Positions 25,594 to 34,645 of a stretch of DNA of 54,523 nt are shown here, piece after piece. This DNA is from Treponema sp. (lineage in GTDB: Bacteria; Spirochaetota; Spirochaetia; Treponematales; Treponemataceae). The stretch is taken from contig JAILEY010000026.1 in NCBI GenBank assembly GCA_024687165.1, positions 1-54,523 on the forward strand, given 5' to 3'. Made by a program: the position numbers and the translations under genes. Each line of letters starts with the position of its first letter. The first letter of the stretch is position 1. The notes under the pieces are model-generated. The model made no database searches. It saw only the letters and a list, made by a program, of their open reading frames with translations, and had not been told where the DNA came from.

Positions 25594-27234
25594 TCATTCT
25601 TCTTTTACAATCCGCAGAATGTAGTAGCCGAATTTTTCTGTTTTTGATTCTCCGATGCCGTAACAGTTCAATAATTCCTGTGTTGTCCTCGGGTGCTTTG
25701 ATGCTATATCATAAAGCGATTTGTCACCGAAAATTACATAAGGCGGAACTTCAAGTTCATCTGCAGCCTTTCTTCTCCAGGCACGGAGTTTATCTGCAAG
25801 CTTTTGGTCTTCATCTGAAATATTTTCTTTAAGCTGATTTTTCTTCGGGAACGATTTAATTCGTGGCTGAATTGAAGCTTTTGTCAGTATTGCGGCAGGT
25901 GCAGAAATTTTTTCAACGGATGCGCAGATGTCACAGCAGCAGTCTTTTTCATCTTTGTCTTGAGATTCACAGAAATTTTCTCCGAAGTATGCAAGAAGTT
26001 GTTTCCTTCTGCAGGTTGTGCTTTCCGCATAATTTATCATTCCGCGTAAAAGATTTTCTGCCTTTGTGCTGTCTGCTGAATCGTTAAAAAGCCATCGGAT
26101 TTTGTTTATGTCACCCGGACCGAATAATAAAAGTGCTTCCGCTGAAAGTCCGTCTCTTCCCGCGCGTCCGATTTCCTGGTAATACTGTTCAACAGATTTC
26201 GGCATGTCATAATGAATTACAAATCTTACATCAGGCTTGTTGATTCCCATTCCGAAAGCAACTGTGGCAACCATCACGTCAATTTTATCCTGGATGAATG
26301 CTTTCTGATTTTTTGAGCGCTGTGCATCAGTAAGTCCGGCATGATAGCTTAGCGATTTTATTCCCCTGCGCTGTAATTCAAAATTAAGCTGGTCAACATT
26401 TTTTCTTGAAAAACAGTAAATTATTCCGCTTTCTCCTTTGTGCTGTTCAAGAAAACACAGAACCTGTTCAAGTGGTTTTGCTTTTCTTTCTACATGCAGA
26501 AAAATATTCGGTCTGTTAAAACTTGCGCATAAAACTTTCGGCTCTTCCATTTTAAGCTGATGAATAATATCTTTTTTAACCTGTTCAGTTGCAGTTGCCG
26601 TAAGAGCAAGACAGACTGATTGAGGAAACTGTTTTTTTATCAGCGCAATATCAAGATAATCCGGTCTGAAGTCGTGCCCCCATTCACTTATGCAGTGAGC
26701 TTCATCAATCGTAATGCATTCAACTTTTACAGACGGACTGTGAAGAAGATTCAGCATTTTTTCTGTGTTAAGTCCTTCCGGTGAAACATACAGAAGCTTC
26801 AGTTTCCCGCTTTGAACCTGTCTGCATGCAGCTTTATAATCGTCCCAGCTTAATGAAGAATTAATGTATGCAGCCGCAATTCCAAGATTATCCAGTTGTG
26901 CAACCTGATCTTCCATAAGTGCAATCAGCGGTGAGATTACGACTGTTAAGCCTTCCATCATAAGTGCCGGAATCTGATAGCACAATGATTTTCCGCCGCC
27001 TGTTGGAAGTATTGCAAGAGTATCTCTTCCTTCTAAAACATTTTCAATAATTTCTTTTTGAAGAGGCCTGAATTTTTTGTACCCGAAAATTGATTTTAAA
27101 ACTTTTTCTGGATTTTCTTTTTTTTCAATAAAAGACAAATTTTCCTCCCTGAATTCCAGTATGCTTACTTTTGCAAATGCTTCTGATAATAATCTTATCT
27201 TTTCTTTTATGATGTTATATTTTACTTCATTCAA
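25594..27234 (-). CDS. recQ: RecQ ATP-dependent DNA helicase
   Basis: This is a 546-aa superfamily 2 helicase. After an N-terminal extension of about 40 residues come RPLQKEIIENVLEGRD and Walker A ILPTGGGKSLCYQ (about residues 75-87), Walker B TIDEAHCISEWGHDFRPDY, the SAT-like TATAT, the RecQ-type QYYQEIGRAGRDG, a zinc site (CRRKQLL...CCCDIC) and a short HRDC domain at the C-terminus (ADKLRAWRRKAADELEVPPY). It unwinds recombination and repair intermediates. It is convergent with the methyltransferase gene and divergent from tRNA-Leu. Confidence 0.95.
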   Translation of the reverse strand: MNEVKYNIIKEKIRLLSEAFAKVSILEFREENLSFIEKKENPEKVLKSIFGYKKFRPLQKEIIENVLEGRDTLAILPTGGGKSLCYQIPALMMEGLTVVISPLIALMEDQVAQLDNLGIAAAYINSSLSWDDYKAACRQVQSGKLKLLYVSPEGLNTEKMLNLLHSPSVKVECITIDEAHCISEWGHDFRPDYLDIALIKKQFPQSVCLALTATATEQVKKDIIHQLKMEEPKVLCASFNRPNIFLHVERKAKPLEQVLCFLEQHKGESGIIYCFSRKNVDQLNFELQRRGIKSLSYHAGLTDAQRSKNQKAFIQDKIDVMVATVAFGMGINKPDVRFVIHYDMPKSVEQYYQEIGRAGRDGLSAEALLLFGPGDINKIRWLFNDSADSTKAENLLRGMINYAESTTCRRKQLLAYFGENFCESQDKDEKDCCCDICASVEKISAPAAILTKASIQPRIKSFPKKNQLKENISDEDQKLADKLRAWRRKAADELEVPPYVIFGDKSLYDIASKHPRTTQELLNCYGIGESKTEKFGYYILRIVKEE

Positions 27235-27261
27235 TTTATTCTTCCAATAATTTTTTCCTGA

Positions 27262-27290
27262 TTGACAGACAACTCTTTTTTTTATATATT
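27262..27290 (+). promoter_or_regulatory. Promoter of tRNA-Leu
   Basis: TTGACA (27262-27267), 17 bp and TATATT (27285-27290). Transcription would start a few bases before the tRNA 5' end at 27301. Confidence 0.75.
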
Positions 27291-27300
27291 TAATTCACTT

Positions 27301-27383
27301 GCCGGATTGGTGGAATGGTAGACACGAAAGACTCAAAATCTTTTGCGCGCAAGCGTGTTAGAGTTCAAGTCTCTAATCCGGTA
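27301..27383 (+). tRNA. tRNA-Leu(CAA)
   Basis: Acceptor arms GCCGGAT and ATCCGGT pair (first pair G-U). The anticodon stem AAAGA/TCTTT holds the loop CTCAAAA with anticodon CAA, which reads UUG. A long variable arm (GCGCGCAAGCGTG region) and TTCAAGT T-loop confirm a class II leucine tRNA. CCA is not encoded. Confidence 0.95.
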
Positions 27384-27387
27384 CTAC

Positions 27388-27418
27388 AGCTGATGTTGTT
27401 TGGACGTCAGCTTTTTTT
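27388..27418 (+). terminator. Terminator of tRNA-Leu
   Basis: AGCTGA (27388-27393) and TCAGCT (27407-27412) form a stem followed by seven T. Confidence 0.8.
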
Positions 27419-27426
27419 ATTTAAAT

Positions 27427-29004
27427 TTAAAAGACTACCGCAGGTTTTCTTAATTCAACGGCTTCTTTAACTGCTTCAATCGGGATTTTATCTGAATCTT
27501 CCATGTCAGCAATTGTACGTGCAAGTTTAAGGCATCCGCTGTATGCTCTTGGTGACATGTCAAACTTTTCGCACGTCGTTGTCAGAAAATTTTCAGCGTC
27601 TTTATCAAGATTGCAGTAGGCAGAAATTTCTGACGGAATAAGCTGTACATTTTTTTTACCCTGTCTGAGCATCTGCTTTTTTATTGCAACTGCAATTTTT
27701 TTTCTAAGCTCGTTCGTTGAAAGATTTTCTTCCTCATGAATATCTGAATCTTTGCAGTCTTCTTTTAGATCGACCTGAATGCGGATGTCTATTCTGTCTA
27801 AAAGCGGTCCTGAAAATTTCTTCCAGTAGCCTTCAACGGATCTTGCGGAACAGAGACAGATTTTTGTTTTTGAACCATAGTTCCCACACGGGCATGGATT
27901 TGAAGAAAGCAGCAGCTGAAATCTAGCAGGAAATACTGTTGTCCTTCCGGCGCGGCTTAAAGTGATGCATCCGCTTTCAAGTGGAACTCTTAACATCTGC
28001 AGTACACTTGATTTAAACTCAGCAGCTTCATCAAGAAACAGAACGCCGTTGTGTGCAAGTGAAATTTCTCCCGGAAGACAGTTTGAGCCTCCGCCGCACA
28101 TTCCTTCTATTGATGCAGTCTGATGTGGAACCCTGAATGGTGGTTTCCGGATAATGCTTTTGTCTGCTCCGATAAGTCCTGCTATGGAAAAAATCCTTGT
28201 TGTGCTTTGAGACTGTTCCATCGGAAGATATGGAAGAAGTGACGGAAATTTTTGCATGGACATTGTTTTTCCGCAACCAGGTGGTCCGTACGCAAGAACG
28301 TTGTGTCCTCCTGCTGCTGCAATCTGAAGTCCTCTTATCAGTTTTTCCTGATTGTGAACTTCTGCAAATTCAAAACCTTCTTCAACAGGTGGAAAAAGAA
28401 TTCCGTTGATTTCAACTGCATCTTTTGAAATCCCCTGTCTTGATTCATTTCCCGCAGAAGAACAACCTGTAAAAGCATCTTTGTTGTAGATTGCGTTGTA
28501 TGCTTCAAGAAGATTTTCTGCGCCAAAAACTTTTGCTCCGGAAACAGATCTTGCTTCATCAGCATTTTTTTCTGGGACTATGCATAATTTAATTCCATAG
28601 GAGATTGCAGTGCTTACAGCCGCATGAATTCCGCGGACTCCTCTTGTGCTTCCATTAAGTTCAAGTTCACCCATTACAAGTACAGAGTCATCAATTTCTT
28701 CTTCCGCAAAACTGTTCTTTTTTTCAAGAGCATCTTTTGCAGAAAGAACGGCAAGTGCAACTGCAAGATCAAATCCCGCACCTTCTTTTTTTAAATCTGC
28801 CGGTGAAAGACTTATTAAAACTCTTTCAGGGGGAAATTCAAGTCCAGAATTTCTGATTGCACTCCTCATTCTTTCGCGGCTTTCTTTGACGGCTCCATCT
28901 GCAAGACCGACAATATCAATCGCTGGAATTCCTCTCCTAAGGTCCACTTCAATGTGAACAAGATTTCCTTCATAACCGAAGGGACTAAAACAATATATAT
29001 TCAT
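27427..29004 (-). CDS. comM: ComM/YifB-family Mg-chelatase-like AAA+ ATPase
   Basis: This 525-aa protein has the Lon-protease-like N-terminal domain of the YifB family (GIPAIDIVGLADGAVKESRE; LSPADLKKEGAGFDLA). The AAA+ domain follows with Walker A YGPPGCGKTMSM (about residues 237-248), Walker B VLFLDEAAEF and arginine-finger segments, then a C-terminal SRAYSGCLK-type domain and a four-Cys segment (CPCGNYGSKTKICLC). In naturally competent bacteria ComM is a branch-migration helicase for integrating taken-up DNA. AAGGAGT precedes the ATG. It is divergent from earP. Confidence 0.93.
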   Translation of the reverse strand: MNIYCFSPFGYEGNLVHIEVDLRRGIPAIDIVGLADGAVKESRERMRSAIRNSGLEFPPERVLISLSPADLKKEGAGFDLAVALAVLSAKDALEKKNSFAEEEIDDSVLVMGELELNGSTRGVRGIHAAVSTAISYGIKLCIVPEKNADEARSVSGAKVFGAENLLEAYNAIYNKDAFTGCSSAGNESRQGISKDAVEINGILFPPVEEGFEFAEVHNQEKLIRGLQIAAAGGHNVLAYGPPGCGKTMSMQKFPSLLPYLPMEQSQSTTRIFSIAGLIGADKSIIRKPPFRVPHQTASIEGMCGGGSNCLPGEISLAHNGVLFLDEAAEFKSSVLQMLRVPLESGCITLSRAGRTTVFPARFQLLLSSNPCPCGNYGSKTKICLCSARSVEGYWKKFSGPLLDRIDIRIQVDLKEDCKDSDIHEEENLSTNELRKKIAVAIKKQMLRQGKKNVQLIPSEISAYCNLDKDAENFLTTTCEKFDMSPRAYSGCLKLARTIADMEDSDKIPIEAVKEAVELRKPAVVF

Positions 29005-29046
29005 AAATCACTCCTTATATATCTATTACCCGTTTTTTTTCAAAAA

Positions 29047-29076
29047 TTGCAATTTCGCGCGAAAATTTTATATAAT
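29047..29076 (+). promoter_or_regulatory. Promoter of earP (leaderless transcript)
   Basis: TTGCAA (29047-29052), 18 bp and TATAAT (29071-29076). The ATG at 29084 is 7 bp downstream, where transcription itself should start, so earP mRNA is predicted leaderless. Confidence 0.65.
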
Positions 29077-29083
29077 CTTTTTC

Positions 29084-30223
29084 ATGAAAGATTTGATGAT
29101 TCTTTGTGATGTAATTGATAATTACGGTGACATTGGTTTTGTGTACAGACTCTGCAGAAGAATTTCTGAAGTTGATCCTTCTTTGAATCTGCGGATTGTC
29201 GTGAATAACCTGAAGACTTTTTCATCAATTGCAGAAGGCCTTGATGCAGAAAAGAATTTTCAAATTTATTGCGGCTGGAAAATTTTTAACTGGAATGACA
29301 GAGAATTATGTACAAAAGAATTTTCTGAAAATCCGCCAGAAAAAATTCTGCAGTGCTTTCAGTGTGTGCGTCCGGCCTGGCTTGAGGATATAATTTTTTC
29401 TCCGGATTTTAAAAATGAAATTCAGATTGTAAATGTTGAATATCTTACGGCTGAAGAGTGGGCTGATGATTTTCATCTTTTGAAAGGCGCAACAAGAAGC
29501 TCTAATGTAAAAAAAATAAATTTTATGCCGGGCTTTACTGAAAAAACTGGCGGCCTTATTCTTGATAATGATTTTATGACCAGCCTGAATAAAAAACGCG
29601 ATGAACATGAATCATTGAGAATACTTTTGTTTTCATATCCGAAGAATTTTCTTTTTTTTGTAAAGGCTTTGAACATATTTTCAAAAACTAAAAAGGTTGA
29701 ACTTTTTGTTGCAAATGGAGTCGGAAAGAAATCTTTTATGGAGCTTTCACATTTGCTGAACGAAAATTGTGCCGTGTATGAGCTTCCGTATCTTCCTCAG
29801 ATTAAGTGGGATGATTTTTTGTGCAGTGTTGATTTTGCATTGATCCGTGGAGAAGATTCTTTTTCCCGTGCAGTTTTAACCGGCAAGCCTTTTGTGTGGA
29901 ATATTTATGAGCAGGACGAACAGTATCATCTTGTAAAACTTGAAGCATTTTTAAGAAGACTTAAGCCTTCAAAGGAACTTGAAAGATTCAGCTTTCTTTA
30001 CAACAGAAATCTTGAAACTGAACTTTGCGGAGAGGCTGCAACTGCTTTGTGCGGCATTGAAAATTTTCCTCAGACAGAAGAAAAACTTCAGGAGGAGCTT
30101 GAAAATCTGCTTGTAAAAATTCTTGAGGATTTAGAAAATCAGAAAGAACCGTTTGAAAAATTTGCAAAGCAGACACTTGCTCTTGGTGATATGGCGGAAA
30201 AGCTTTTGAAGATTCTATATTGA
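29084..30223 (+). CDS. earP: EF-P arginine-32 rhamnosyltransferase EarP
   Basis: EarP transfers rhamnose from dTDP-rhamnose to Arg32 of EF-P. The 379-aa protein starts with CDVIDNYGDIGFVYRLCR, whose Asp residues (about 12 and 16) match the catalytic region of the family. It has the nucleotide-sugar motif RGEDSFSRAVLTGKPFVWNIYEQ (given here in two parts: RGEDSFSRAVL and TGKPFVWNIYEQ, about residues 260-282). The next gene is efp, which has Arg at position 32. The dTDP-rhamnose pathway is not in this window. Confidence 0.93.
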   Translation: MKDLMILCDVIDNYGDIGFVYRLCRRISEVDPSLNLRIVVNNLKTFSSIAEGLDAEKNFQIYCGWKIFNWNDRELCTKEFSENPPEKILQCFQCVRPAWLEDIIFSPDFKNEIQIVNVEYLTAEEWADDFHLLKGATRSSNVKKINFMPGFTEKTGGLILDNDFMTSLNKKRDEHESLRILLFSYPKNFLFFVKALNIFSKTKKVELFVANGVGKKSFMELSHLLNENCAVYELPYLPQIKWDDFLCSVDFALIRGEDSFSRAVLTGKPFVWNIYEQDEQYHLVKLEAFLRRLKPSKELERFSFLYNRNLETELCGEAATALCGIENFPQTEEKLQEELENLLVKILEDLENQKEPFEKFAKQTLALGDMAEKLLKILY

Positions 30224-30248
30224 GTATTTCGCCTTCTTCTAATATAAT
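30220..30248 (+). promoter_or_regulatory. Promoter of efp
   Basis: TTGAGT (30220-30225), overlapping the earP stop codon, 17 bp and TATAAT (30243-30248). The leader carries GAGG before ATG 30282. efp can therefore be expressed more strongly than, and independently of, its modifying enzyme. Confidence 0.7.
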
Positions 30249-30281
30249 AGGCACAAATCTTTTTTATTTTGAGGATGTAAA

Positions 30282-30863
30282 ATGATATCTACAAACGAAA
30301 TCAGAGTTGGTTCAGCTTTCATGTTTGAAGGAAACCCATTTATCGTTCAGAAGAAACTTGGACAGAAGGGTGGACGCCAGGGTATTACAGTTAACCTTCG
30401 CGTAAAGAATATTGTTACTGGCGGTACACAGGACCTCGGTATTGATGCTGGTGAAAAATTCCAGGAAGTAGATCTTGAAGAAAAGGCAGTAAAGCTTTCA
30501 TACATTGATGGTGATGATTATCACTTCATGGATGCAGAATACAATGACGTTATCCTTACAAAGGAAGACCTTGGAGATAACGCTGGTTACCTCAAGCCAT
30601 CTGAAACAGAAGGTGATGATGATGACTTCGAACTTAAAGTTACATATTACGAAGGAAAGCCGGTTGGTGTAGATCTTCCAACAAAAGTTACTCGCGTAAT
30701 TACATACTGCGAACCTGGTGTAAAGGGAGATACTTCTGGAAAATCCCTCAAGCCTGCTACACTTGATACAGGAATCGAAGTTCGTGTTCCATTGTTCTGC
30801 AATACTGGAGATCGTATTGTTATTGATACACGTGAAGGCGAATTCTCTGAAAGAGCTAAATAA
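30282..30863 (+). CDS. efp: Elongation factor P, Arg32 type
   Basis: This 193-aa protein has the three EF-P domains. Domain I carries the loop QKKLGQKGGRQG, in which residue 32 is Arg; EF-P modified by EpmA has Lys at the equivalent tip. The C-terminal signature VPLFCNTGDRIVIDTREGEFSER is split by domain III as usual. EF-P relieves ribosome stalling at polyproline. The Arg tip and the adjacent earP predict rhamnosylation at Arg32. Strongly biased codons (CTT, GGT, AAG) suggest high expression. Confidence 0.96.
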   Translation: MISTNEIRVGSAFMFEGNPFIVQKKLGQKGGRQGITVNLRVKNIVTGGTQDLGIDAGEKFQEVDLEEKAVKLSYIDGDDYHFMDAEYNDVILTKEDLGDNAGYLKPSETEGDDDDFELKVTYYEGKPVGVDLPTKVTRVITYCEPGVKGDTSGKSLKPATLDTGIEVRVPLFCNTGDRIVIDTREGEFSERAK

Positions 30864-30920
30864 TTTTTGCTTAAAATATGCAGGTCAGTCTGTTTTAACT
30901 GCGGACTGATTTGCAGTTAA

Positions 30921-30996
30921 GATCCCGTAGCTCATTTATGGATAGAGCGGCTGCCTCCTAAGCAGCAGGTGGCGAGTTCGAACCCCGCCGGGGTCA
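30921..30996 (+). tRNA. tRNA-Arg(CCT)
   Basis: Acceptor arms GATCCCG and CGGGGTC pair with one T-G wobble. The anticodon stem GCTGC/GCAGC holds loop CTCCTAA with anticodon CCT, reading AGG. The T-loop is TTCGAAC; its stem has one A-C mismatch. CCA is not encoded. An 11-bp GC/GU hairpin (about 30880-30914) lies between efp and this gene. Confidence 0.93.
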
Positions 30997-31027
30997 TAAA
31001 TGACCTGAAAATTATGGTGTATAACAT

Positions 31028-31068
31028 AAGCCAATTTCAAAACGAATGCTTTGGATTTGGCTTTTTTT
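31028..31068 (+). terminator. Terminator after tRNA-Arg
   Basis: AAGCCAA (31028-31034) pairs with TTGGCTT (31057-31063), followed by a T run. Confidence 0.75.
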
Positions 31069-31094
31069 TATAAAAAAATATTAGGGGAAAATCG

Positions 31095-32534
31095 ATGGAT
31101 AAAATTCTTTCGACAATCGACGGTTATGTCTGGGGAATTCCTACAATTGCCTTGATTCTTTTTACAGGAATCCTTATGACAATTGCTTCCGGTGGAATTC
31201 AGTTTAAGAATCTCGGACGTGCATTTAAGGGAATCTTCAAGAAAAATGAAGACGGTCACGGTGAGCTTTCAGGATTTTCTGCTTTGTGTACAGCTCTTTC
31301 CGCAACAATCGGTACAGGAAACATCGTCGGTGTTGCAACAGCAGTTACAGCCGGTGGACCTGGTGCTCTTTTCTGGATGTGGATTGCGGCACTTCTTGGA
31401 ACAGCTACAAAATATGCTGAATGTATGCTTGCAATCAAATATCGTGAAGTAAAGCCGGATGGACATATTCTTGGCGGACCATTCTATACAATCGAAAAAG
31501 GTATGGGAAGAAAGTGGAAGTGGCTTGCAATTCTTTTTGCAATTTTCGGAGTTCTGGCTGGTCTTTTGGGAATCGGAACAATGACTCAAATCAACGGAAT
31601 AACATCTGCCGTAAATACAGCATTTGATCCTGATGCAGGTAATGTTGCTTTCTTATTTAACAACAGGGAATACACATGGGCAACTGTAATCGGTGGTGCA
31701 TTTGTTACTCTTTGTGTTGCACTTGTAGTTCTTGGTGGACTTAAGCGCATCTCAAAAGTTGCTGAAAAAGTTGTTCCGACAATGGCAATCATTTATGTTT
31801 TCCTTGGTGTGTCTGTAATTATAATGAATGCAACTCATATTCCCGCAGCATTTGTTCTGATTTTTAAGAGTGCATTCGGATGGCAGGCTGCAGCGGGTGG
31901 TGCCTGTGGATATGTTTTTAAGCAGGTTACAGAATCAATGCAGAGTGGTATTGCACGCGGAATTTTTTCTAATGAAGCCGGACTTGGTTCTGCTCCGATT
32001 GCGGCTGCTCCTGTACAGACAAAAGAGCCTGTTGAACAGGGACTTGTAAATATGACAGGAACAATAATTGATACACTGATTATCTGTACAATGACAGGTC
32101 TTGCACTTGTAATCGGCGGAATGAAAGACGGCCTTTGGGTAAATGCTCTTGGAGCTGACGGTAAGGCTCTTGAAGGAGTTGCACTTACAGCATGGTCTTT
32201 CAATAAAGTTCTTGGTGGAGACGGACACAGCGTTCAGTTTTTGCTTATGCTTTGTCTTGCTTTCTTTGCATTTACTACAATCCTCGGCTGGGACTATTAT
32301 TCTGAAAAGTGTCTTGAATATCTTACAAACGGAAAAATGTGGATTGTAATGATTTACAGAGTTCTTTTTATTGTAGCTGTTGCGATCGGCCCATATTTTA
32401 CAGTCGATGCAGTATTTAAAATTGCAGATATTTTCAACGGACTTATGGCAATTCCAAACTGTATTTCATTGATTGCACTTTGCCTTGTCGTAAAAAAAGT
32501 AACAAAAGAATATTTTAATAGAAATAAGTTGTAA
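31095..32534 (+). CDS. AGCS-family sodium:alanine/glycine symporter
   Basis: This 479-aa membrane protein has about ten hydrophobic helices and the family signature SATIGTGNIVGVATAVTAGG (about residues 70-89) with GGPGALFWMWIAALLG following. FSNEAGLGSAPIAAA is the second conserved AGCS motif. AGGGG lies 7 bp before the ATG. It imports alanine or glycine with Na+ across the inner membrane. It is a single-gene unit, closed by element A copy 6 rather than an obvious terminator. The exact substrate cannot be read from sequence. Confidence 0.93.
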   Translation: MDKILSTIDGYVWGIPTIALILFTGILMTIASGGIQFKNLGRAFKGIFKKNEDGHGELSGFSALCTALSATIGTGNIVGVATAVTAGGPGALFWMWIAALLGTATKYAECMLAIKYREVKPDGHILGGPFYTIEKGMGRKWKWLAILFAIFGVLAGLLGIGTMTQINGITSAVNTAFDPDAGNVAFLFNNREYTWATVIGGAFVTLCVALVVLGGLKRISKVAEKVVPTMAIIYVFLGVSVIIMNATHIPAAFVLIFKSAFGWQAAAGGACGYVFKQVTESMQSGIARGIFSNEAGLGSAPIAAAPVQTKEPVEQGLVNMTGTIIDTLIICTMTGLALVIGGMKDGLWVNALGADGKALEGVALTAWSFNKVLGGDGHSVQFLLMLCLAFFAFTTILGWDYYSEKCLEYLTNGKMWIVMIYRVLFIVAVAIGPYFTVDAVFKIADIFNGLMAIPNCISLIALCLVVKKVTKEYFNRNKL

Positions 32535-32575
32535 TTTATAAATTGGTCTTTATTTTGATTTATAAAGACTGAATT

Positions 32576-32727
32576 AAATTGGCTCCCAGTCGCGTTGAGC
32601 AGTCCAAAACCTATGCTGTACAGCATCTATATACTGTTTGTTGCAAAGAAACTATTAATTATGTTGCTTTCGCGACTGCAACAAACAGAATATTTTCGTC
32701 CTGCACAACACTCCTTCGCGCCAATTT
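32576..32727 (-). repeat. Dispersed palindromic element A, copy 6
   Basis: This is a complete reverse copy with AAATTGGC/GCCAATTT outer arms and CTGTTTGTTGC/GCAACAAACAG inner stem. Its tip hairpin is GTCGC-GAAA-GCAAC, with one weakened pair. Third hairpin GATGCTGTACAGCAT with one change. It lies between the convergent AGCS and sulP genes. Confidence 0.88.
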
Positions 32728-32773
32728 TATTACATCTTTTTAGAGTTAAAATTACAGCAACTTAATAAAATAA

Positions 32774-32816
32774 AAAAATGCCCCGATGCAGATTTTGATT
32801 TATGTTTGCATCGGGG
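32774..32816 (-). terminator. Terminator of the sulP gene, possibly bidirectional
   Basis: CCCCGATGCA (32781-32790) and TGCATCGGGG (32807-32816) form a perfect 10-bp stem. On the minus strand it is followed by CATTTTTTT, a good terminator for sulP. On the plus strand TTTATTTT follows, so it may also stop read-through from the AGCS gene. Confidence 0.85.
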
Positions 32817-32865
32817 TTTATTTTCTTTAAATCAGATGTGCCATGTTAAAAAGTCACAGATTTTT

Positions 32866-34572
32866 TTATTTACTATTTACAATTTTACTTGCACGTTCAA
32901 GTGCCGCATTGATGTTTGTACAGATATTTTCACGGCCCAGCTTTTCTGTCATACCGGACTTTTCACAAAGAAGGAAAGGCTGTGTGTGAATTCCACTCAA
33001 CACGATCTTAATGCCCTTTCTGTCACATGCTGCCTTTGCCTGCTCAAGAGCCTGAAGTCCGCCTGCATCAAGATAAATCAGATTTCTCATGCGGAAAATC
33101 AAAACCTTGCAGTCAGAACCCGCACGTTCAACCGCATATTCAAATTTTCTTACTGTTCCAAAAAAGAGCGAACCTTCTATTTCATAAACAAGAACTCCTT
33201 TTGGAAGATCGATTGTTTCTGTAGAACCGTCGCCTTTGATACCTGTAACGATTGTTGTATTTCCAGTCTGAACTTCTGAAAGGTCAATGATTTTTTTGAT
33301 AAAGAAGAATGCAGCAAAAATCAATCCGACACCAATTGCATAAGTCAGGTCAACAAATACTGTAATCAGGAATGTAACAGTAAGAACTGCGATATCTGAT
33401 TTCTGTCCCTTAAGAAGCTTGCGGATTGAAGGAATACCTGCCATGTTCCATGCAACCTGAATCAATACTGCTGCAAGAGCTGCCATAGGAATGTATTCAA
33501 CATATTTTCCGAAGAAAATCATGATTAAAAGAAGAACTACTGCATGAATTATACCTGCAACCGGTGAACGTCCGCCGTTGTTGATGTTTGTTGCTGTACG
33601 TGCAATTGCTCCTGTTGCCGGAAGTCCGCCGAAAAGTGGAGAAGCGATGTTTGCAATTCCCTGCCCGATCAGTTCGTTGTTTGAGTCGTGCTTTGAACCG
33701 ATCATACCGTCTGCTACAACTGCTGAAAGAAGAGATTCAATTGCTGCGAGAACTGCGATTGAAACTGCTGTAGGAAATACAGTCTTGATTGTTGCAAAAC
33801 TGAAGTCCGGAGCTTTTGGTGTTGGAAGACTTGAAGGAATTTTGTATCTGTCACCGATGAGTGTAGTTTCAAATCCGCATGTCTTGCTGAGAATAAGGTG
33901 AATTACTGTTGCAAGAATAATTACGATGAGTGACCCTGGAATCTTTTTTGTAACTTTAGGCCAGAGAAAAAGTGCAGCTAGTGAAAGAACAGCCATCAAA
34001 GTTGAATAGGCGCTGATTGAATCGAAAATCTGTGTGTAGGCAATCATCTTCTGATGGAATTCACCAGGCATTTTTTCAAATTTTTCACCGATGATTATAA
34101 CCGGATTTTCTGGAGAAACCGGAGCAAGTCCGAAGAAATCTCCGATCTGTCCGGAAGCGATTGTAACTGCAATTCCCGCTGTAAATCCAACAACGATTGT
34201 GTATGGAATGAACTTTACAAGACCACCCATTTTGAATGCACCAAGCAGAATCAGAAGAATACCTGCGATTACAGTTGCCGTTGCAAGTCCGCCTACACCA
34301 AGCTGCGGATTGTTTACGATTGCATAAATGATTACTGTGAATGCACCTGTAGGGCCGCCGATCTGGCATTTTGTTCCGCCGAATGCTGCAATACAGAAAC
34401 CTGCAATGATTGCTGTATAAAGTCCAGTTTCCGGGCTGCATCCTGAAGCAATTGCAAATGCTATTGAAAGCGGAAGTGCTACAATACCAACGATAATACC
34501 TGCAATAAAATCCCTGATAAAGGAAGCTGCAGAGTAGTTTTTAAGCGTGTTTAATAACTCTGGTTTGTACAT
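32866..34572 (-). CDS. SulP-family anion transporter with STAS domain
   Basis: Translation from the ATG at 34572 gives 568 aa; an in-frame upstream ATG at 34596 overlaps the promoter. About residues 1-420 form a polytopic transporter (FIAGIIVGIVALPLSIAFA; GLPATGAIARTATNINNGGR). A cytoplasmic STAS domain runs from about 440 to the end (LIFRMRNLIYLDAGGLQAL). SulP proteins move sulfate, bicarbonate or dicarboxylates; no neighbour indicates which. Sulfate-assimilation genes are absent here. The -10 box lies 9 bp before the ATG. Confidence 0.92.
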   Translation of the reverse strand: MYKPELLNTLKNYSAASFIRDFIAGIIVGIVALPLSIAFAIASGCSPETGLYTAIIAGFCIAAFGGTKCQIGGPTGAFTVIIYAIVNNPQLGVGGLATATVIAGILLILLGAFKMGGLVKFIPYTIVVGFTAGIAVTIASGQIGDFFGLAPVSPENPVIIIGEKFEKMPGEFHQKMIAYTQIFDSISAYSTLMAVLSLAALFLWPKVTKKIPGSLIVIILATVIHLILSKTCGFETTLIGDRYKIPSSLPTPKAPDFSFATIKTVFPTAVSIAVLAAIESLLSAVVADGMIGSKHDSNNELIGQGIANIASPLFGGLPATGAIARTATNINNGGRSPVAGIIHAVVLLLIMIFFGKYVEYIPMAALAAVLIQVAWNMAGIPSIRKLLKGQKSDIAVLTVTFLITVFVDLTYAIGVGLIFAAFFFIKKIIDLSEVQTGNTTIVTGIKGDGSTETIDLPKGVLVYEIEGSLFFGTVRKFEYAVERAGSDCKVLIFRMRNLIYLDAGGLQALEQAKAACDRKGIKIVLSGIHTQPFLLCEKSGMTEKLGRENICTNINAALERASKIVNSK

Positions 34573-34581
34573 AATGTGAAA

Positions 34582-34610
34582 ATTATAATGATTCACTCTT
34601 TTATGTGCAA
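34582..34610 (-). promoter_or_regulatory. Promoter of sulP (near-leaderless)
   Basis: On the minus strand TTGCAC (34610-34605), 17 bp and TATAAT (34587-34582). Only 9 bp separate the -10 from the ATG at 34572, with no ribosome-binding site. Confidence 0.65.
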
Positions 34611-34645
34611 CAAACGCTTGAAATCAGCTGCAGAATCTGTCCAGG

